Assembly (NCBI RefSeq): GCF_010672525.1
Contig: NZ_JAAHGH010000002.1
Coordinates: 438,754-502,753, forward strand
Source of the DNA: Okeania sp. SIO2B3
GTDB taxonomy: Bacteria; Cyanobacteriota; Cyanobacteriia; Cyanobacteriales; Microcoleaceae
Direction: 5' to 3'
Length of the DNA: 64,000 bases
In this document: piece after piece, positions 19,755-28,250 of the stretch
Layout of the letters: every line of letters starts with the position of its first letter
Numbering within the stretch: position 1 is the first letter of the stretch
Notes under the pieces: model-generated
The model's input: the letters and a program-made list of their open reading frames with translations, nothing else
The model's database searches: none
What the model was told of the DNA's origin: nothing
Made by a program: the position numbers and the translations under genes

Positions 19755-20215
19755 AGTCAGAAGTCAGAAGTCAGAAGTTAGAAGTTAGAAGTTAGATTTG
19801 ATAGGCTAAAAATGGGGACTTATATTTATATATGGTTATAAGTAGTGGTGTACAAGTAGTGATTTTTGTAGTTTTGTTTCTGGCAGTGACAGGGATTTAA
19901 TTATAAATATCGCTACATCTACAAGACTATCTGATTATAGTAACTAAAAACTATAGTGCTATATATTTTAAGACTTGGGCAAATATACTGGACTAAAAAA
20001 TAAAGAAAATTCCGTATTTCAAGCCTCCTACCTACTTTAGTAGGAGGTACTATTAACTGATAAATGAAATAACCTCGACTACATAATTTTTGATTCTTGA
20101 TATTTTGTGATTCAAGTACGGATATCCCAATAATTAAACACCAAGCTTTGATTGCAAAGTCTAGAAAGAAAGCTATACATTAAAGAAAGAAGTATAAAAA
20201 TAATAACAATTATTT
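19755..20215. other. Repeat tract and intergenic region after thiS
   Basis: Tandem AGTCAGA/AGTTAGA units run from the thiS stop to about 19795. A second copy of the TATTTCAAGCCTCC...GAGGTACT repeat is at 20015-20090. No gene is seen. Confidence 0.6.
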
Positions 20216-21160
20216 ATGAATAAAAAATTGCTTTCACAGATCGTAAAATCTGTCTTTGCCATCGCGCTAGTACTTACTTTAGCTTTTAGTCAAGTTGATG
20301 CAGCTTTTGCCGCTCGGAGTGGAGGTCGCATTGGCGGTGGATCATTTAGAATGCCCAGTCGCAGTTATACATCACCTACCCGTAGTCCTGGAGGTGGTTA
20401 CTATCCTAGAGGAGGTATTGGTTTCCCATTTTTATTACCTTTCTTTGGTTTCGGTGGGTTTGGTAGTCTGTTTACAATTTTGATTTTTATTGCGATCGCT
20501 AATTTCTTAGTTAGTAGTTTCCGAAGAGTAACTCAGGGAGATGAGTTTGAAAGCTATAGTAATAATCCTACAGTTTCTGTTGCTAGTGTACAAGTTGGTT
20601 TATTGGCAGAAGGTCGCAGTTTACAAACAGACCTTGATAGAATAGCGGAAAATGCTGATACTGGTTCTGCTGCGGGTAGAGCGCAAGTTCTCCAAGAAGC
20701 TACATTATCTTTGTTGCGCCACCCTGAATATTGGGCTTATGGATCTGCCCAAAGCGAACAAGCAAAGCTAGACTCGGCAGAAGCAAAGTTTAATCAGTAT
20801 GCTTTGACTGAACGCAGTAAGTTTTCTGAGGAGACTCTTTCTAATTATAATAATCAATTAATTGATAAAGACACTCAAACTTCTCTGCCAGTTAGTGAAA
20901 CTGATGGTGAGTTGGTAACTCAGGGAACTGAAGCACCAGGGGAATATATTGTGGTTACTGTTGTTGTTGGTACTCAAGGTAAATTACAGTTGCCAGTTAT
21001 TAATAGTACAGAAGATGTAAAACGTGCTTTAAGTCAAATGGGTACTATTTCTAGCGAGCAGTTATTAGCTGTTGAAGTTTTATGGACACCTCAAGCAAGT
21101 GGCGATACTTTGACTTCTGAGGATATGGTTGCTGAGTATCCAAATCTTAAATTGGTTTAA
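20216..21160 (+). CDS. DUF1517 membrane protein
   Basis: The 314-residue protein has a signal peptide (about 1-32, cut after AFAA) and a glycine/arginine/serine-rich linker (RSGGRIGGGSFRMPSRS). A hydrophobic hairpin follows at about 65-95 (FPFLLPFFGFGGFGSLFTIL). The conserved DUF1517 domain comes next, with SVASVQVGLLAEGRSLQ, RAQVLQEATLSLLRHPEYWAYG and GEYIVVTVVVGTQGKL. The family is shared by cyanobacteria and plant chloroplasts; its exact role is unknown. It is monocistronic. A GAAGGAAGAAGG tract begins at the base after the stop. Confidence 0.88.
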   Translation: MNKKLLSQIVKSVFAIALVLTLAFSQVDAAFAARSGGRIGGGSFRMPSRSYTSPTRSPGGGYYPRGGIGFPFLLPFFGFGGFGSLFTILIFIAIANFLVSSFRRVTQGDEFESYSNNPTVSVASVQVGLLAEGRSLQTDLDRIAENADTGSAAGRAQVLQEATLSLLRHPEYWAYGSAQSEQAKLDSAEAKFNQYALTERSKFSEETLSNYNNQLIDKDTQTSLPVSETDGELVTQGTEAPGEYIVVTVVVGTQGKLQLPVINSTEDVKRALSQMGTISSEQLLAVEVLWTPQASGDTLTSEDMVAEYPNLKLV

Positions 21161-21200
21161 AGAAGGAAGAAGGAAGGAGGAAGAAGGAAGGAGGAAGTTG
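21161..21200. repeat. GAAGGAA tract abutting the DUF1517 stop
   Basis: Low-complexity AGAAGGAAGAAGGAAGGAGG starts at 21161, the first base after the TAA. Confidence 0.9.
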
Positions 21201-21598
21201 TGATGATTTTGGTTACGGTATAGCCAGTGGGAGCATCTTGCTCCCGTTGTGAGTTTTGCTTGTCTCCATTTACCCAAGAATACCAATTAGTGTACTTTTT
21301 GTTAAAATGTAATGTTCTCCATCCTTAATTTATGTAAGGGTGGGGAATATTTATTTTTGATTTTTAATATATTGCTGATTGACTCGAAGAATGAAAGGGG
21401 TAAAACTTTTCAAGTTCCTGGTATGTAAAAGTTGTTTAATCGACAAAATTTTCTGATTTCTAGTAGATGCGATGGAATTTATAGTAATATCATGTTCGGA
21501 ATTTATCAATATTTGATTGTTGTTTAATATTAGTAGCGTAGCCAGGATATTTTAGGCCAATATTATTGTCTAAAATATAATCTGAATAGTTATTATAT

Positions 21599-21785
21599 GT
21601 AAGCATTCAGCCGTCAGCCATCAGCTATCAGCTATTGCTTTTAATTTAGGATAAAAGCTTTATTAATTGTCTTACTACAAAAGTTGGCTCCCTTGCCCTT
21701 AAAGTCTATTTTAATTTAAACACTTTCCTATATATATGAGAGAGTCTTGTTGCTGATAGCTGACAGCTAATAGCTGAATGCTTAC
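21599..21785. mobile_element. Family-1 miniature element, beta core
   Basis: The 187-bp element runs from GTAAGCATTCAGCCG to GCTGAATGCTTAC, with nearly perfect terminal inverted repeats. The flanks TATTATAT (21591-21598) and TATTATTT (21786-21793) match at 7 of 8 bases. The beta core reads TTGTCTTACTACAAAAGTTG and GAGAGAGTCTTGTTGC. It is the cleanest copy for building a family consensus. Confidence 0.85.
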
Positions 21786-21915
21786 TATTATTTCACAAAT
21801 TAACTATTAGCTATCTCAGGGTCGCATCTGGTAAAAAATATCCTCAAACTTAAAATTTGAATCAATAAGTTTGAGGTAATTATAACTCGTACACAGATGC
21901 AATAAAGAATTAGTG

Positions 21916-22785
21916 ATGAAGAACTGCAACCAAGCAATTAATTCCAGAGAATACAAATTAATTCTCAACATTAATCAATTTTATGACCGTACTCATACTG
22001 TAGAAAGATTTGGCAATTTAGTTGAGTCATTGACACAACAGTTTAAAGGAAAAGCTATTAGCCAAAAAACTGAAGAAAAATATCGACAAGTTTATTACTT
22101 AGATACACCAAATTTTGATTTACGTCATCATGGTTTTATCCTGAGAATTAGGCGAGAAAAAAAATATAATCAACCGAAATATCAGATAACTCTCAAACAT
22201 CGTGAGTCAGACCGCTATTTGTCAGCTTCACAGGATTTGTCGGCAACAAAACCAGGTAAGACTAAGTTTGAAGAAGATATAATTCCGCCATTTCAAAGCA
22301 AGTTTTCTCAGTCAATATCTGTAACTAAAGACCGGCAGCCTAACTTTGAAAATATTAAACAGGTTGCAAAATTATTTCCTGGTTTAAAAGCTCTTGACAT
22401 TACCGAACAAACTTCAATTGAGTTAGTCAATAATTTTCGGGCTTTTGAAGTGGTAAAGAAACTAGGAAATTTACAATTTGGAGACAAACATATTGTGAAA
22501 ACCGATCTAAGTTTCTGGTATTTAAATACAACAGATAATTTACCGTTAATTGCAGAATTTTCACTTAAATATCGTCTACCTAAAAAATTGTTAGAATCTC
22601 CAAAAAAATTAGAACAATTTCCTATGCCAATGATTCAAGGGACAAATTATTTGTTTAAAGCTTTGCAACAACAATGGGAATGGATAAATTTTCATCCTAT
22701 GACTAAAACTGCTTATGTTTATGGCGAAGGAAATCAATTTCAAAATATGTTTTTGGCAGAAAAAAAATCTCTTTTGGCTGCTTAA
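21916..22785 (+). CDS. CYTH-like / VTC-type domain protein
   Basis: The roughly 290-residue protein resembles the CYTH/VTC tunnel-fold phosphotransferases that bind polyphosphates or triphosphates. Basic and acidic residues alternate on beta strands in YRQVYYLDTPNFDLRHHGFILRIRREK, YQITLKHRESDRYL and LPLIAEFSLKYR, and ExExK-like features are recognisable though divergent. Function (polyphosphate synthesis, triphosphatase or otherwise) cannot be fixed from sequence. A GTG at 21913 directly precedes the ATG at 21916; either could start. It is monocistronic between two element-rich spacers. Confidence 0.65.
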   Translation: MKNCNQAINSREYKLILNINQFYDRTHTVERFGNLVESLTQQFKGKAISQKTEEKYRQVYYLDTPNFDLRHHGFILRIRREKKYNQPKYQITLKHRESDRYLSASQDLSATKPGKTKFEEDIIPPFQSKFSQSISVTKDRQPNFENIKQVAKLFPGLKALDITEQTSIELVNNFRAFEVVKKLGNLQFGDKHIVKTDLSFWYLNTTDNLPLIAEFSLKYRLPKKLLESPKKLEQFPMPMIQGTNYLFKALQQQWEWINFHPMTKTAYVYGEGNQFQNMFLAEKKSLLAA

Positions 22786-22864
22786 TGTAGTAGGGTGCTG
22801 TTAGCGACAGGGTAACTGAGCAAAACTCAACGGTGCTTCATTAATTGATAATTGATAATTGATA

Positions 22865-23037
22865 ATTACCTCTGGTTAAAACCTTTCTTGATTGAATATA
22901 AGGAGATATTATTTATTCTCTTGGTTGATTGGATATGGCGAGGAGACCTCGCCATCCCTCAACCGCTTTTTTTCCCCTTAAAAGGGGAGGCTTTAAACCT
23001 GAATTATTTAATTATTAATTATTAATAATTAGGTAAT
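22865..23037. repeat. Family-3 interspersed repeat
   Basis: ATTACC to GGTAAT, with the perfect hairpin ATGGCGAGG-AGA-CCTCGCCAT and CCCCTTAAAAGGGGAGG. It is flanked by TTGATAA tandem repeats. Confidence 0.7.
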
Positions 23038-23106
23038 ACTATACTCCACTTCATTCCACTCACACACCCTACTACTAATAAAGAGGTAATATAAAGTAGT
23101 GAATTT

Positions 23107-24282
23107 TTATTGATATTGTTCCCAAGTTTCATCCTTTAATTTTTCGGCTAAATCTGTAACATCATTCACACTACCAATATAAAAGTATCTTTTACTGCTT
23201 TGCATACCCCCAGGAGTAGTCTTAAGAAAATTAGTCGGATGTAAATCAGCTAATAAAAATACTCTTGCTGGATACCATGAATTATCAATATAACTACGAC
23301 GATTTCTAGCAATTTCAACTAATTCTTCGTCCGATTTATCAACGTTTTTCCACTTAATAGAAAATTCATCTTCTGACTCAATATCCACAACTGCTTCAAT
23401 CTTAGCTACCCGGTCTACTTGTTTATTTCTATAGACTCCAAAGTACAAACTGCGACGATGACTATACTGACCACCTTTTGCTGTACAAACATATATATTA
23501 TGGTTAATAACATCATCATAAGTTCCAGCACAATTCACAACATCTAGACGATATTTCCAAGAAGGTAACAAATTTTCTTCATCAAAATACTCTTCTAAGT
23601 CGGCGATCGCATCGCCTAGACTTTTTGATAAACCTTCCACTTTTATTGACTCTAGAAAATATTCAAAACTAATAGGTAAAAATAAAATTTTATCTGCTTC
23701 AGCAATCTTTTTAACATTGGAAAAAGCCGGAACATTAGGTTCATCTTGTTCATAGTTAGCAAGAGCAATAAGAACTTTTGTACCTTGCTTTTGCTTGAGG
23801 TTTTCTAGATGACGTAATAATTGTCCTTCATCAAAATTATTTCCCCTTTTAGTTTCAATAAAAATAGGTAAGCATTCAGCTATTAGCAGTCAGCTATCAG
23901 CAATTAGTAATGAATAATTACTTCTCAGGTTTAGAAATGGGACTTTAGCAGTAAATTTTTATTCTTTCTCAATTTCAAAGGTTGTTTTTACCTTCTACAA
24001 AATTAATAGCTGATAGCTAATAGCTGACGGCTGAATACTTACAAAAATAGAGAAAGGTTCTTGAGTAATTTCTCCATCAGGAGTGCTTTGTTTTCTTCTT
24101 ACTTGTTGAGTGAATTTGACTCCAACTTTTCCAGATAAACCTTCACCTAATAGTTTACTCAAAACTTCCGATAAAAATTTAGGATTTTCTTCATAAAGCA
24201 TTTTGAGAATCAGGAGACAATGGTTTGTAGTCTGATTTTCTCTTTGAGAATAGGAGGGAAAGAGGCGAATATTTCGGCTCAT
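23107..24282 (-). pseudogene. PD-(D/E)XK-like nuclease gene disrupted by a family-1 element
   Basis: The gene starts MSRNIRLFPSYSQRENQTTN at 24282 and runs to a stop at 23107. At 24042-23868 a family-1 element adds 175 bp plus an 8-bp duplication (183 bp, in frame), bringing a stop codon. Removing the element and one AAAAATAG restores an uninterrupted frame across the junction: ...TQEPFSIF joins IETKRGNNFDEGQLL. The restored IFIETKRG strand resembles the E-x-K strand of PD-(D/E)XK nucleases. The rest (LIALANYEQDEPNVPAF; then IADLEEYFDEENLLPSW) is otherwise intact, so the disruption looks recent. The function is unrecognised; a defence nuclease is a guess. Confidence 0.8.
23868..24042. mobile_element. 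Family-1 miniature element inside a gene
   Basis: The 175-bp element runs from GTAAGCATTCAGC to GCTGAATACTTAC, with the exact 8-bp duplication AAAAATAG at 23860-23867 and 24043-24050. It has the alpha core. It is one of the best proofs in the window that this family is mobile, because the pre-insertion gene can be reconstructed. Confidence 0.92.
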
Positions 24283-24461
24283 TTGAAATCAATATTTTGA
24301 CGAATTCCATAATTGTTTAGCACTATAGCACTTTAATTCTGTCTCCTGACTCCTTCTTCAAATTCTCTCTTCAGTCAAAAATCACTCAGATTTTTCTGAA
24401 AAGTTGCGTCACAATATAGAGAGAGTATAAATTACTAGACACTTGATTATTTTTGATAAAT

Positions 24462-25778
24462 ATGGTAATGGAGCAACTTTCCCAAAATTCTCTATCTGAA
24501 ACAACTGTCAAACCAAAATTAGATTACGATTTAGTTATCGTCGGTGGGGGTATCGCTGGCACTGCTCTTGCTTGTGCTTTGAAAAATTCTGGCTTAAAAG
24601 TGGCATTAATTGAAAGTCAACCTAAATCTGTAGTTGCAGCTAGAAAACTTGCTTATAATCTCTCCTTAACATCTGGCAGAATATTAGATGGCATCGGAGT
24701 TTGGCAACAAATTTTGCCTAACATCACTACATATCGGCAAATTAGTCTTTCTGATGGTAATTATCCCCGTACTGTCCAATTTTATCCTGATGATTTGGCT
24801 ATTACTGGTAAAAGGCCAACTTTAAAGGAGGGATTGGGTTATGTGGGAGAACATCAGGTGATGCTGACGGCAATGCAGGAATTTTTGGCAGACTGTGAAC
24901 AACTTACTTGGTTATGTCCAGCGGAAGTTTTGCGGGTAGATTATAAATCGGATTTTGTGGAAGTTGAGCTAAAGCAGAAGGATACAGACAGTTTGTCTGG
25001 TGAAAATGAAAGTTTGACTGTCCGCTCTCGGTTGGTGGTAGGAGCAGATGGGGCGAGGTCTCCTATTCGTGAAGCTGCTAATATCGGTACTCATGGTTGG
25101 AAGTATTGGCAGTCTTGTGTAGCAATGACAATTAAAACTGAAAGGTCTCACAATAATATTGCTTTTGAGAGATTTTGGCCGAGTGGCCCGATGGGGGTTT
25201 TACCCTTGCCGGGAAATCGCTGTCAGGTTGTGTGGACTGCTCCTCATGCTGAGGCGAAGGCGTTGCAGGAGTTGGATAAACAGGAATTTTTGGCCAAGTT
25301 GGAGTATCGTACTGCTGGAAAGTTGGGTAAGTTGGAGTTGTTGAGCGATCGCTATGTTTTTCCGGTACAGTTGATGCAGAGTGATCGTTATGTTGAACAC
25401 CGTTTAGCTTTAATTGGGGATGCTGCTCATTGTTGTCATCCTGTGGGTGGTCAAGGTTTGAATATGGGTATTCGGGATGTAGGAGCGATCGCTGAAATTA
25501 TTAAATCTGCTCATCAGCAAGGTGAGGATATTGGAGATATTGGGGTATTGAAGCGTTATGAAAGTTGGCGCAGAAAGGAGAATTTCGTAATTTTAGGGGT
25601 TACTGATTTTCTGGATAGAATGTTTTCTGCTAGTGTGTTGCCTATAGTGGCGGTTCGTCGTTTAGGTTTGTGGGGTATGGGAATAGTTCCGATATTTAAG
25701 TCTTTGTCTTTGCGGGTGATGACTGGTTTATTTGGTCGTCATCCAGAGTTAGCTCATACCGTTTCACAGAAGTTATAA
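24462..25778 (+). CDS. FAD-dependent aromatic hydroxylase, UbiH/Coq6 family
   Basis: The roughly 438-residue flavoprotein monooxygenase has the N-terminal Rossmann motif DYDLVIVGGGIAGTALACAL with the acidic LIESQ, the middle motif VVGADGARSPIRE, and the C-terminal FAD motif LIGDAAHCCHPVGGQGLNMGIRD. This places it with UbiH/UbiF/Coq6 hydroxylases. In cyanobacteria these probably act on plastoquinone or a related ring; the substrate is inferred only. ATG codons at 24462 and 24468 are both possible starts. The stop codon directly abuts a palindromic tandem repeat. Confidence 0.85.
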   Translation: MVMEQLSQNSLSETTVKPKLDYDLVIVGGGIAGTALACALKNSGLKVALIESQPKSVVAARKLAYNLSLTSGRILDGIGVWQQILPNITTYRQISLSDGNYPRTVQFYPDDLAITGKRPTLKEGLGYVGEHQVMLTAMQEFLADCEQLTWLCPAEVLRVDYKSDFVEVELKQKDTDSLSGENESLTVRSRLVVGADGARSPIREAANIGTHGWKYWQSCVAMTIKTERSHNNIAFERFWPSGPMGVLPLPGNRCQVVWTAPHAEAKALQELDKQEFLAKLEYRTAGKLGKLELLSDRYVFPVQLMQSDRYVEHRLALIGDAAHCCHPVGGQGLNMGIRDVGAIAEIIKSAHQQGEDIGDIGVLKRYESWRRKENFVILGVTDFLDRMFSASVLPIVAVRRLGLWGMGIVPIFKSLSLRVMTGLFGRHPELAHTVSQKL

Positions 25779-25901
25779 GTCGTAGGGGCGAATGGCATTC
25801 GCCCGCGCAAAAGTCAAAAGTCGTAGGGGTGAATGGCATTCGCCCGCGCAAAAGTCAAAAGTCGTAGGGGCGAATGGCATTCGCCCGCGCAAAAGTCAAA
25901 A
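25779..25901. repeat. Three tandem 41-bp palindromic units
   Basis: GTCGTAGGGGCGAATGGCATTCGCCC followed by GCGCAAAAGTCAAAA is repeated three times from the base after the hydroxylase stop. Each unit holds the hairpin GGGCGAATG/CATTCGCCC. A relative is at about 9397-9414. It could fold as stacked transcript-end hairpins. Confidence 0.9.
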
Positions 25902-26248
25902 GTAAGATTTTATCGGCTCAAAACTTTGATGCTACAGTAATTTATCGAAGTTATTTAACATTTAAAATTTGTGAAACCTTTAAAGTGAATTAGTATCAGA
26001 TTTTGTCTGTTAAGTAGAGGAGTCAGGAGTCAGGAGGGAAAGAAGCAACAGGAGAAGAAATTTTTCGTTATAGTAGTCGCAATTACTGTTAGGAAATATT
26101 AAAAAATTAAAACTCAGACAACCCAAATTTCTTCCTTCTGCTCTATCTACTCTTATAAAAATGCACCATCACCAAAAAATGCTTCCATCTCCCCCACTCC
26201 AATAATCTAACTTCTTCCTTCTTCTTTATTCCTTCTTCCTTCTTCAAT

Positions 26249-26812
26249 TTAAAACTTTTCTAATTCAGCAATAACTCTCATAAATTCTTGCTTGAGATAA
26301 TTATCATCTTCATAACAAGAAAGCAAAGAATGATAAAACCAAAGAGTTTTTTCTTTACCCCCACGAAAGCGCTGCCAAACTATTTCTCCTTCCTGACGTA
26401 GTGCAGCTAATAAGTCTCTGCCATTATGTAGTTTATCAGCAAGAGAAATACGTTTTACAGATTGAGAACCATGACGAATTTGCTCAATATAACGTAATTT
26501 TCGCTCCTCCCAAGGTGGTTTAGGAATAGTCTCGGACTCCGTACAACCATCAATAATATTCACCACTGTTTCACCAAATAATTCCAGGATATGCTGACGA
26601 GTTGCCATACCTCCCCTATCTTCCACCGCATCATGTAATAAAGCAGCGATCGCTTCATCTTCGTTCCCTCCATTTTCTAGTACTAAAGCTGTTACACTCA
26701 ACAAATGAGCAATATAGGGTGTACATCCATCTTTGCGTAACTGTTGAGAATGTAATTGGTGAGCATATACTAATGCTTGTTCAAATTTTTCTGTAAGTTT
26801 CGTTGTTGTCAT
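26249..26812 (-). CDS. HD-domain hydrolase, SpoT/MESH1-like
   Basis: The 187-residue protein is a single HD domain. The metal site is seen in H(18 or so)...IAHLLSVT, the HD pair in AALLHDAVEDRGG (with the ED that follows in (p)ppGpp hydrolases), and SLADKLHNGRDLL. It has no synthetase, TGS or ACT domain. It therefore resembles small stand-alone alarmone hydrolases (MESH1/SAH) rather than full-length Rel/SpoT. Activity on (p)ppGpp is inferred from family and motif order. Tandem CTTCCTTCTT sequence begins a few bases beyond the stop. Confidence 0.8.
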   Translation of the reverse strand: MTTTKLTEKFEQALVYAHQLHSQQLRKDGCTPYIAHLLSVTALVLENGGNEDEAIAALLHDAVEDRGGMATRQHILELFGETVVNIIDGCTESETIPKPPWEERKLRYIEQIRHGSQSVKRISLADKLHNGRDLLAALRQEGEIVWQRFRGGKEKTLWFYHSLLSCYEDDNYLKQEFMRVIAELEKF

Positions 26813-27306
26813 TTCAGTTATCAGTTATCAGTTGTCATATTTTTTTCCTCTTCCCTATTCCTTATTCCTTATTTTGTGACTGTAGTAATGTTCAATTGCA
26901 TTTATATGACTATTCTCATTCCCATTAAAGTTCTGCTAATGAACTTACTTTGTGGTTAAATTACCTGAAAATTGCTGTAATTGTACCATATTTCGGGCAA
27001 AACTTAAGATGCGTTTACCCAGGTCTGATACCACCACCTACTTTGTGTCGTTATACTCACGGGGTAAAAATGTAGCTGAAAGCTATATATAGAGGTGGGT
27101 TTATCAAATAACCTGAAGAATACTTCAACTAAAAGAGAACTATTATTGAGAATAGATGGGGGTGTGGTGCGATACTGCTGACGCAACGCGGAGCGAACGC
27201 ACCACACCCCCCACACTAGGTTGATTATTTATTTAAATAAATTTGAAAACAGTTAAAAATATGAGAAAAAAGGTTTGATAATTATAAATAAAAAAGAATA
27301 AAAAGT
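26813..27306. other. Intergenic IS debris
   Basis: CAGTTATCAGTTATC units begin just upstream of the HD gene start. Bases 26870-26945 (TGTAGTAATGTTCAATTGCA, then TTTATATGACTATT) recur at 56146-56215 beside an IS630 remnant and are probably an IS end. Bases 27158-27211 form a long inverted repeat. Confidence 0.5.
27158..27211. repeat. Perfect 14-bp inverted repeat
   Basis: GGGGGTGTGGTGCG (27158-27171) pairs perfectly with CGCACCACACCCCC (27198-27211) around a 26-nt GC-rich loop (TGACGCAACGCGGAG). It is much more GC-rich than its surroundings and lies just upstream of a decayed IS4-type transposase. Confidence 0.8.
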
Positions 27307-28240
27307 GAATATATTAGGGTTTTATCAAGACCATATAGAACAAAAATTGACGGCAAACTCAAGTAGCAACATTACAAATATTATTATATTTAATATCAGT
27401 ATATAAAACTGTACAAATATCAAAATTAACAAGCTTATTTCCGATGCCAATCCAATCAGAAAGTAAGCGCAAACATATACAAAGATTTTTAACCCTCAAG
27501 GAATTAAGTTTACCTATATTTTGGTTTCCTTTGGTAAGAATTATGGTAGAGGAAGTATTCAGTTTTACTTCTGAATTAATATTAATTATAGATAGAACTC
27601 AATGGCAAAATACTAATATATTAATGATTAGTGTAGCCTGGAAAAAAAGAGCATTACCCATATATTGGAAGATTTTAGATCATAAAGGGGCTAGTAATTT
27701 AATAGAACAGCAGGCAGTAATTCGTCCTGTATTAAGATTATTAAAAAGGTATAAAATTATGATCACAGCAGATAGAGAATTCCACAGTATATTTCTATCC
27801 CATTGGTTAAAAAAATCTCATAAAAATCAGGTTTACTTTGTCTTAATACAGCGAAAATCTACCTCAATCAAACAAGGTAAAAAATATTGTCAACTCTCAG
27901 AATTAAAAGTAAAAGTCGGTACAGCTAAACTATTATTAAATCAAAAAATTACTAAAATCAATAAGGTGGGAACATATAATTTACTTGTATATAAAAAACA
28001 GAAAGATATCGACAACTATGTTTCATAAAAATGGTATATTTTGACTAATTTATCATCGATTGAGAAAGTGAGAAAAGTATGTAGTCTTTTATGGTCTAAA
28101 TATGTCGTTAAAGCTATATGAAAATGGCTCTTATTGTCAGCCGTAATTGTCTAACGATTGATTCAACTACCAGGAGCGTTTAATACTGAGATTGGCACAG
28201 CTTTTAAAGACTTAATTGATCAAGAATTTGAGCATTTTAA
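27307..28240 (+). pseudogene. IS4-family transposase remnant
   Basis: The open part (27444-28028) holds FPMPIQSESKRKHIQRFL, LILIIDRTQWQ (first catalytic Asp) and IMITADREFHS (second Asp), as in IS4-type DDE transposases. Upstream, the sequence from about 27307 still reads FYQDHIEQKLTANS with later stops. After the frame stop at 28028 it continues in another frame as KWYILTNLSSIEKV and breaks again before the third acidic residue. It is clearly inactive. No terminal repeats could be fixed. Confidence 0.8.
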
Positions 28241-28250
28241 CACCTAAAAC

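Noticed and set aside
25779-25901. CRISPR array
   Set aside because: The tandem units have no unique spacers, and the stem-loop is internal to each unit.
27004-27216. 70-residue minus-strand ORF
   Set aside because: It covers the 14-bp inverted repeat and IS debris; no protein family.
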